Part shown: positions 6,296-10,709 of the stretch, one piece after another
How the letters are laid out: each line of letters begins with the position of its first letter
Numbering within the stretch: the stretch's first letter is position 1
DNA from: Candidatus Omnitrophota bacterium
GTDB lineage: Bacteria > Hinthialibacterota > Hinthialibacteria > JAKQFZ01
DNA length: 10,709 nucleotides
Reading direction: 5' to 3'
Assembly: GCA_029558215.1 (NCBI GenBank)
Contig: JAKQFZ010000459.1
Span: 1 to 10,709 of the forward strand
Made by a program: the position numbers and the translations under genes
Notes under the pieces: generated by a model
The model's database searches: none
What the model was told of the DNA's origin: nothing
The model's input: only the letters and a program-made list of their open reading frames with translations

Positions 6296-8023
6296 ATGCG
6301 CATTTCCGGTTTTGCATTCCTGTTCTCGATTGGTGTGTTGTTTACTGTTGTCACTGGATACAGTCAAGAGACTTCGACTCCAGGCTCCGTCTATGACGTG
6401 AAAGCCTATGGCGCGGTGGGTGATGCGACAACCGATGATACCGCCGCCATCCAAAGAGCATTGGATGACGCTGGCGCGGCGCGAGGAGGCATCGTCTGGC
6501 TGCCTTCTGGTAACTACATGGTCAGAGGGCATCTGAACATTCCGTCCCATGTGACCCTTGAGGGCATCTGGACAGCGCCACCCGCCTGGTCGGCAATGGC
6601 GGGCTCAACGCTGCTTGCAGTCGAAGGCAGAGGCGATGAAAATGGCACTCCGTTCATCACGCTTCAGCCCGCCGCAACACTCAAAGGCGTCACGATCTAC
6701 TACCCCGAACAGAAGTCTGATGACATTCAGCCCTATCCCTGGTGCATCGCAGGAATCAGAGATAACCCGTCTATCATTGACGTCATGCTGATCAACCCCT
6801 ATCTCGGTGTGGACTTTGGAAACACGCGGCATGAGGCGGGTGGAGTCGGGCGTTTTCTCATCCGAAACCTCTACGGACAGCCTCTTCGAAAGGGGATATT
6901 CATTGACGGATGTCTCGACGTCGGACGCATCGAGAACGTTCATTTCTGGCCATTCTGGCAGGGAGCGGGTTACACGAGAGAACACGGGGAGGCGTTCATC
7001 TTCGGACGCACTGACTGGCAGTACGTTCTCAACACTTTCTGCTGGGGCTATAAGATCGGCTATAAGTTTGTCAATGTCGGTCAAGGGCCGTGCAACGGGA
7101 ACTTCGTCGGCATCGGTGCCGACTTCGCAGAGTACGCCGTCTATGCCGAGAGCGCGTCTGATCTGGGTGTGTTAATCACCAATGGTGAGTTTGTCAGCTT
7201 TGGCGGGAAGGATTCCGTCGAAGTCGTCACGACGCCTGACTTCATCGGAACGCTGCAGTTTCAGAACAGCGCCTTCTGGGGACCGGCGAAGATGATCGCG
7301 CGTCTGGATGGAAAAGGAACAGTGACTTTCGACAACTGCAACTTCCGCCATTGGGGGTATATTGACACTCCACAGTTCGCCATTGATTGCCTTGGGGGAA
7401 ACTTGATCATCAACAGCTCACACTTCTTTCAGTCCTGTCCGAAAGTCTGGCTTCGTGAAGGGGTCAGAAAAGCCGTGATCACGGGGAATATCGGTTCGGG
7501 GATTGAAGGCATCCTGAATGAGAGCAACGGCAGTGTGGTCATTGACTCCAATGCTTTCGATGGAATTCCTGATGAAGGAAAGAACACCGTCGTCGTGGAT
7601 AACTCGATGCCTTGGGGAGCAAGCCGAACGGGCGCGTTTGAGTGTTCGGAAGGCTGGGGAAAGGAAGACCGCAACGACTCCTATATGGGAGAGGCATACT
7701 ATGCAGCAGAAGGCGACGGTTCCAAAACCGCTCGATGGACTCCGAATCTGGAGACTTCAGGCAAGTATGAGGTCTTCGTCTGGCTGCCCGCAAAGCAAGT
7801 CTTCCTGTTCGGCGGTCAGAAACCGGCAACGAACGTGCCATACACCATCGCCCGAGGCAAGCAGTCAACGACCGCTACCGTTGACTACTCGCGGGACTCC
7901 GTCGGCTGGCATTCCCTGGGAATCTACAAGTTTGGTCGCGCCAACGAGAACCAGTATATCGAAATCACCAACAACGCGGACGGCTTTGTTGCTGCGGATG
8001 CCGTGAAGTTTGTGAGAAGGTAG
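6296..8023 (+). CDS. Secreted right-handed beta-helix protein (pectate-lyase-3 fold) with golvesin-like C-terminal domain
   Basis: 575 residues. Seen: a signal peptide (about 1-23, MRISGFAFLF then a hydrophobic core, likely cut near GYSQ). The hallmark N-terminal motif of pectate_lyase_3/GH28-type beta-helix proteins comes next (32-62, VYDVKAYGAVGDATTDDTAAIQ then IVWLPSGNY at 66-74). Beta-helix coils continue to about residue 435, shown by repeated short strands ending in N/D-rich turns such as IDSNAF and FDNCNF. From about 445 to 575 is a beta-sandwich like the golvesin C-terminal/xanthan lyase domain, with KYEVFVWLPA, GWHSLGIYKF and ADGFVAADAVKF. Members act on pectin or other acidic polysaccharides, or only bind them. 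I cannot assign catalytic residues, so lyase versus hydrolase is open. It converges with a secreted GH51 enzyme, which supports a plant or algal polysaccharide role. Confidence 0.85.
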   Translation: MRISGFAFLFSIGVLFTVVTGYSQETSTPGSVYDVKAYGAVGDATTDDTAAIQRALDDAGAARGGIVWLPSGNYMVRGHLNIPSHVTLEGIWTAPPAWSAMAGSTLLAVEGRGDENGTPFITLQPAATLKGVTIYYPEQKSDDIQPYPWCIAGIRDNPSIIDVMLINPYLGVDFGNTRHEAGGVGRFLIRNLYGQPLRKGIFIDGCLDVGRIENVHFWPFWQGAGYTREHGEAFIFGRTDWQYVLNTFCWGYKIGYKFVNVGQGPCNGNFVGIGADFAEYAVYAESASDLGVLITNGEFVSFGGKDSVEVVTTPDFIGTLQFQNSAFWGPAKMIARLDGKGTVTFDNCNFRHWGYIDTPQFAIDCLGGNLIINSSHFFQSCPKVWLREGVRKAVITGNIGSGIEGILNESNGSVVIDSNAFDGIPDEGKNTVVVDNSMPWGASRTGAFECSEGWGKEDRNDSYMGEAYYAAEGDGSKTARWTPNLETSGKYEVFVWLPAKQVFLFGGQKPATNVPYTIARGKQSTTATVDYSRDSVGWHSLGIYKFGRANENQYIEITNNADGFVAADAVKFVRR

Positions 8024-8127
8024 ATACGCGGTGCAGATTCTGCCTCATCAGTTGTCTTCAGCGCGGAGACCGTAGAGTTCAACTTTCCGAGTCGCTCTTG
8101 CGCTCAAAGAAGACGCGGACTGCTTGG

Positions 8128-8139
8128 ACGAACGTTCGT
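8128..8139. repeat. 12-bp perfect palindrome between convergent genes
   Basis: ACGAACGTTCGT is its own reverse complement and lies in the 137-nt gap between the convergent beta-helix and GH51 stop codons. It has no loop, so it would act as DNA rather than as an RNA hairpin within one transcript. The rest of the gap (8024-8160) contains no gene and no strong terminator with a T-run on either strand. Confidence 0.35.
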
Positions 8140-8160
8140 GCCTGCTCAAGTGCTTCGTCT

Positions 8161-10206
8161 TCACTCCATCGCAATGGTTATCATATCGGCCGTATGGGGT
8201 GGTACGATGTGTGTGAAGGTCTTTGAGACTGATCGCTCGTGTTCTGAGAGAACGGCTCCAGAAGCATTGTAGTCTTCGGAAGTGATGCGGCGAACAGAGG
8301 CAGTCTCGGAAGACGGTTTTTCGGAAAGCCGAATGCGTGTTCTGACATTTCGATCGGTGCTTCGGTTGATCAGAAGCAGATGCAGTTCGTTGTCATCTCT
8401 CGTGGCCAGCGCCGAAAGACAGGGAATGGATGTTGTGTTTGGCGCCAGAGCATTGAAATCCGTTGCCCACGAAGCTGCATGACTTGCGTAGTCAAAGGTG
8501 CCAACGTGTGTTTCTGATTTGAGTCGGTGCGTTCCAATTCGGCCTGAGTAGAACTTGAAGATGTTGGCGTTGTCCCGTGGGGTGCAGTCCACTTTCAGCG
8601 TTGGACAACCATAGTTTCCAAAGAGGTGGTGAAAGTGTGTCAGAGCAGTGCCGTGCTCGATCATCTTTCGAATCGCGTCCACGCCGTACAGTTGCTGCTC
8701 AAATGTGTTGACCGAGACAGGTGCCCGCGACGCTTTGCTTGCGTAGGTGATCGCCTCAAGGTTGTCGAACCAGACCTTCACCCTTGACCCGTGGACGCGA
8801 ATCACAAACTCGGCTTCCGAAGTCGCCTCCGGCAGATCGGCACCGACAAGATACCGCTGCCAACGATCCTTCGAAAGAGCCTTTCTCTCCTGAATCACCT
8901 GACCGGCGTTCCGAAGAATCAGCGATACGGCATCTGGTTTGTTGGTGCGAACCCAGCCACCCATGTACAAATCCGGTTGCTTTCCATCAGGCATAAACGT
9001 GATGGATGCCTCGGCGACGGCTGTGCGCCAACCGGTGCGGATTTCCAGACCCTTCTCTCCACGACGCCGCGCTCGCGGTGTGACCAAGAGTCGCGCTCCC
9101 CGCTCTGGTGAGGCTTCCGTGATCCAGTTCGCCAATCCCTCTTCGAAGTCAGCGTTGGCAACCGGATGAAACTGTGGCGCAGGTCCCCAACACTTGAGAT
9201 TCCATTCGGTGTAGTCAATGGGCATTTCGTAATCCAAATCGGAATCGAAATAACCATTCAGCCTTGGATTTGGAATTCCTCGACGGGTCAGCATGATGTT
9301 GTTCAGATTGTGCTCTGTCCACACCAGCGCATCGCCGGTTCCGGTACTGTGTGGGTAGAAATGTTCCTGAACCGCATCAATGATCCCCCTTCGATAGAGG
9401 TCATTCAGACCTTCCGTCCATGCCACGTTGATCTTGTGATTGGTGGCTTGTTCGGGATCCTGGTTGTTTCCCATGATCGGATAGCCGACCGCTGTGATTC
9501 GGAGTTTGACGGAATGCAGCTCCGGATGCTCACGTGCCTCCTCATTGACCACAGATCGAATTGCCGACGCATAGACTTCAGCCGTTCTGCAGTAGACTTC
9601 CGGCTGCCAGTCACTCGAGCACTGTCCCCAGTTTTCATTGCCCAGTTCATAGTGCTGGATGGGCTGGTCGCCATTCAGAAAGCGCTCGACGGTGTACTTG
9701 CTTACCAGTTGCACTGCTTCATCAAGTGTGCCGTAGTGATAGCGTTCTGCAGTATATCCGCATGGGTTTGGAGCGTGGTGCTTGTATCGAATCCGCTCAT
9801 CGAGGCTGGCGTTCTCCGGAATCGGATGATCGAGTCCGTCTGTTCCCCCCTGCATGTTCAGCGTATAGTATGGCGTCGTGTTGGTCTTCTCACAGAATTC
9901 GAGAAAATCATCCACCGTGACCTGCCCCTTGTCTTGAGCAGCAAGCCAGTTGTACTCGTCAGCCTGACAGCCGTTTGGGAAGCGGATCATCTTGAAACCC
10001 ATCTGCACCACCTGCTCCGCGCTTTCGGGGTTCCCAATCATCTGCTTGGTTCCGATATGAAGGCCGACACCCAGCATATCAGGCTCTATGGAGCCGATTC
10101 GGTTCTCAGTCTCAACATTGACCTCTGCGGAAATCCAGTCGTCGGCAAGCGCCATTGGCGCACAGAGAACGAGTCCGAGGAGTAAAGACATTTCTGCATA
10201 CTTCAT
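8161..10206 (-). CDS. Secreted GH51-type alpha-L-arabinofuranosidase with inserted carbohydrate-binding-like domain
   Basis: 681 residues. It should remove terminal arabinofuranosyl groups from arabinan, arabinoxylan or pectin side chains outside the cytoplasm. Seen: a signal peptide (1-21, cut after ALA before DDW), then a clan GH-A barrel with MIRFPNGCQADEYNW (about 73-87). The acid/base motif is ELGNENW (Glu191) and the nucleophile motif is DYTEWN (Glu334). Right after the nucleophile, residues about 350-487 (from NADFEEGLANW to VKVWFDNLEA) look like a CBM4/9-type jelly roll. The barrel then resumes with GVDAIRKMIEHGTALTHFHHL, and a C-terminal beta-sandwich (about 590-681, LHLLLINRS, IVPPHTADMITI) matches the GH51 C-terminal domain. 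ATG 10206 has GGAGAGG 5 nt upstream and starts the signal peptide; a GTG at 10275 lies inside the predicted promoter. Exact linkage specificity is unknown. Confidence 0.88.
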   Translation of the reverse strand: MKYAEMSLLLGLVLCAPMALADDWISAEVNVETENRIGSIEPDMLGVGLHIGTKQMIGNPESAEQVVQMGFKMIRFPNGCQADEYNWLAAQDKGQVTVDDFLEFCEKTNTTPYYTLNMQGGTDGLDHPIPENASLDERIRYKHHAPNPCGYTAERYHYGTLDEAVQLVSKYTVERFLNGDQPIQHYELGNENWGQCSSDWQPEVYCRTAEVYASAIRSVVNEEAREHPELHSVKLRITAVGYPIMGNNQDPEQATNHKINVAWTEGLNDLYRRGIIDAVQEHFYPHSTGTGDALVWTEHNLNNIMLTRRGIPNPRLNGYFDSDLDYEMPIDYTEWNLKCWGPAPQFHPVANADFEEGLANWITEASPERGARLLVTPRARRRGEKGLEIRTGWRTAVAEASITFMPDGKQPDLYMGGWVRTNKPDAVSLILRNAGQVIQERKALSKDRWQRYLVGADLPEATSEAEFVIRVHGSRVKVWFDNLEAITYASKASRAPVSVNTFEQQLYGVDAIRKMIEHGTALTHFHHLFGNYGCPTLKVDCTPRDNANIFKFYSGRIGTHRLKSETHVGTFDYASHAASWATDFNALAPNTTSIPCLSALATRDDNELHLLLINRSTDRNVRTRIRLSEKPSSETASVRRITSEDYNASGAVLSEHERSVSKTFTHIVPPHTADMITIAME

Positions 10207-10211
10207 CTGCG

Positions 10212-10218
10212 CCTCTCC
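10212..10218 (-). promoter_or_regulatory. Ribosome binding site of the GH51 gene
   Basis: On the minus strand GGAGAGG (10218-10212) lies 5 nt before ATG 10206. It fixes the start at the signal peptide methionine rather than at the upstream in-frame GTG at 10275. Confidence 0.7.
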
Positions 10219-10257
10219 AGTTACTTCCGATTCCGTCTCAGTAAGAGATGCAAGACC

Positions 10258-10285
10258 ATTATTGCATGGCAGCACCCTGCGACAA
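10258..10285 (-). promoter_or_regulatory. Likely sigma70-type promoter of the GH51 gene
   Basis: Minus-strand -35 TTGTCG (10285-10280, 4 of 6) and -10 AATAAT (10263-10258, 5 of 6) are separated by 16 nt. Transcription would begin near 10251, giving a leader of about 45 nt before ATG 10206. This placement is consistent with the ribosome site and excludes the longer GTG-start reading. No operator was recognised around it. Confidence 0.5.
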
Positions 10286-10349
10286 AGGATAAACAGAAAC
10301 AGAGAGAACTGGCTCAGTTACGGATGGGGTGGAGGTATGCTCTCCCGAA

Positions 10350-10421
10350 AATCCCCCCTGCCCTTACCAAAGGGTAAGAACGGTCCTGCCTCCCTTAACA
10401 AGGGGGGATCAAAGGGGGATT
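10350..10421. repeat. 72-bp palindromic intergenic element with AATCCCCC/GGGGGATT ends
   Basis: The termini AATCCCCC (10350-10357) and GGGGGATT (10414-10421) are perfect inverted repeats. Inside are two smaller hairpins: CTTACC/GGTAAG (10363-10368 and 10373-10378) and CCCTT-AAC-AAGGG (10392-10404). Runs of C on the left and G on the right, with AAGGGGGGATC and AAAGGGGGATT as near-repeats, resemble a REP/MITE-like element that I recall from intergenic regions of many bacterial genomes. No transposase is present. It lies upstream of the GH51 promoter and downstream of the Thr-Pro gene. Copy number elsewhere in the genome is not visible from here. Confidence 0.65.
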
Positions 10422-10471
10422 CTGCCGGGTGCCCTCTCTTTTCTCATGCTCCGACTGACCCCTCTGGGTGC

Positions 10472-10506
10472 CAGCCCTCAGGTTCGCGAAGCGGTTCTGA
10501 GGGCTG
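10472..10506. repeat. Strong hairpin with 10-bp perfect stem
   Basis: CAGCCCTCAG (10472-10481) and CTGAGGGCTG (10497-10506) are perfect inverted arms. The 15-nt loop read on the minus strand is AAC CGC TTC GCG AAC. This gives a symmetric 3x3 internal loop, then a 3-bp CGC/GCG stem and a 3-nt tip. It begins 38 nt downstream of the Thr-Pro gene's stop. It may serve as that gene's terminator or mRNA 3'-end stabiliser, or be a REP-like repeat. There is no T-run on either side, so intrinsic termination is not well supported. Confidence 0.6.
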
Positions 10507-10544
10507 CTCTTGAAAAGAAGATCACCCGCCCTTAACTGACCCGC

Positions 10545-10709
10545 TCATGGTGTTGGTGTTTCCGTCGCGGATTCCGTCGGTGTCGGTGTCAGAGTTGGCG
10601 TTGGGGTCCAGGTCGGGGTGCGAGTCGGAGTTCGCGTCGGTGTTCGGGTGTTGGTTGGCGTGTAGGTGTACAGTGGCGTCGGAGTTCGGGTGGGGGCAAT
10701 CAGGATCGC
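10545..10709 (-). CDS. 3' end of a gene encoding a Thr-Pro-rich tail (runs off right edge)
   Basis: The minus-strand frame is open from the window edge to TGA at 10547-10545, giving 54 residues. Seen: AILIAP, then a low-complexity run of TP, TRTP, TNT and TPTPT units to the C-terminal ETPTP. The alternation of Thr and Pro over nearly the whole fragment is typical of extracellular linkers or stalks in secreted proteins of some environmental bacteria. Here the tract ends the protein rather than joining two domains. The function of the rest of the protein is unknown because it lies outside the window. The opposite strand reads as a Gly-Val repeat but is broken by a stop. Confidence 0.7.
   Translation of the reverse strand, partial: AILIAPTRTPTPLYTYTPTNTRTPTRTPTRTPTWTPTPTLTPTPTESATETPTP

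Noticed and set aside
8024..8160. Bidirectional terminator between the convergent genes
   Set aside because: Only short stems (for example GCAG-ATT-CTGC near 8033) and a loopless palindrome are present, with no T-run.
9166..10185. 339-codon open frame on the plus strand
   Set aside because: It is antisense to the GH51 gene, whose minus-strand product has catalytic motifs, a signal peptide and a promoter. The plus-strand translation shows no recognisable domain.
10207..10275. Upstream GTG start for the GH51 protein
   Set aside because: It would place 23 polar residues before the signal peptide and would lie inside the predicted promoter; ATG 10206 has a good ribosome site.
10350..10506. CRISPR array or insertion sequence
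   Set aside because: There are no regularly spaced direct repeats and no transposase frame; the repeats are isolated palindromes.
10545..10709. Gly-Val repeat reading on the plus strand
   Set aside because: It is the complement of the Thr-Pro tract and is interrupted by a stop (TAG near 10661), while the minus frame is uninterrupted to the edge.

Overview
The window looks like a fragment of a free-living, saccharolytic Gram-negative-type bacterial chromosome of moderate GC content. It shows System II (Ccs) cytochrome c maturation with an N-terminally extended CcsA, a secreted beta-helix protein with a golvesin/xanthan-lyase-like C-terminal domain, a secreted GH51-type arabinofuranosidase, and a Thr-Pro repeat tail. 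I have seen this mix in Planctomycetota/PVC-like bacteria and in candidate phyla such as Hydrogenedentota or Sumerlaeota. That placement is inference from gene content only. There is no phage, plasmid, transposase or CRISPR signal.

Layout. On the minus strand, read right to left from 4083 to 1, lie a tRNA-Cys(GCA) with its own likely promoter, a possible 10-codon leader peptide, a soluble GAF histidine kinase, ResB/Ccs1, and the first 248 codons of a CcsA-like protein that runs off the left edge. The kinase, resB and ccsA overlap by ATGA junctions at both boundaries, so they form one translationally coupled operon. From 4046 to 4269 is a divergent intergenic region with a perfect 8-bp-arm inverted repeat. 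On the plus strand come a YheS/Uup-type ABC-F ATPase (4270-6210) and a secreted right-handed beta-helix protein (6296-8023). Converging on the latter from the minus strand is a secreted GH51-family alpha-L-arabinofuranosidase (8161-10206), with a carbohydrate-binding-like domain inserted just after the catalytic nucleophile. The stretch 10207-10544 has no gene. It carries the GH51 promoter, a 72-bp element ending in AATCCCCC/GGGGGATT inverted repeats, and a strong 10-bp-stem hairpin. The last 165 bases are the 3' end of a minus-strand gene encoding a Thr-Pro-rich tail.

How it works together. The left block is a respiratory cofactor-assembly operon: ResB and CcsA carry heme across the membrane and attach it to CXXCH apocytochromes, and a cytosolic histidine kinase is co-expressed with them. 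The ABC-F protein is a ribosome-associated housekeeping factor. The right block suggests pectin or arabinan use by secreted enzymes: a pectate-lyase-3 fold protein and an arabinofuranosidase that would debranch arabinan side chains.

Most of the window is ordinary. The points most worth a second look are the kinase-ResB-CcsA operon, in which the kinase begins at a HAMP-like segment with no membrane anchor, the nested domain in the GH51 enzyme, the upstream inverted repeat of the ABC-F gene, and the repeat elements near the right edge. I found no clear previously undescribed system.
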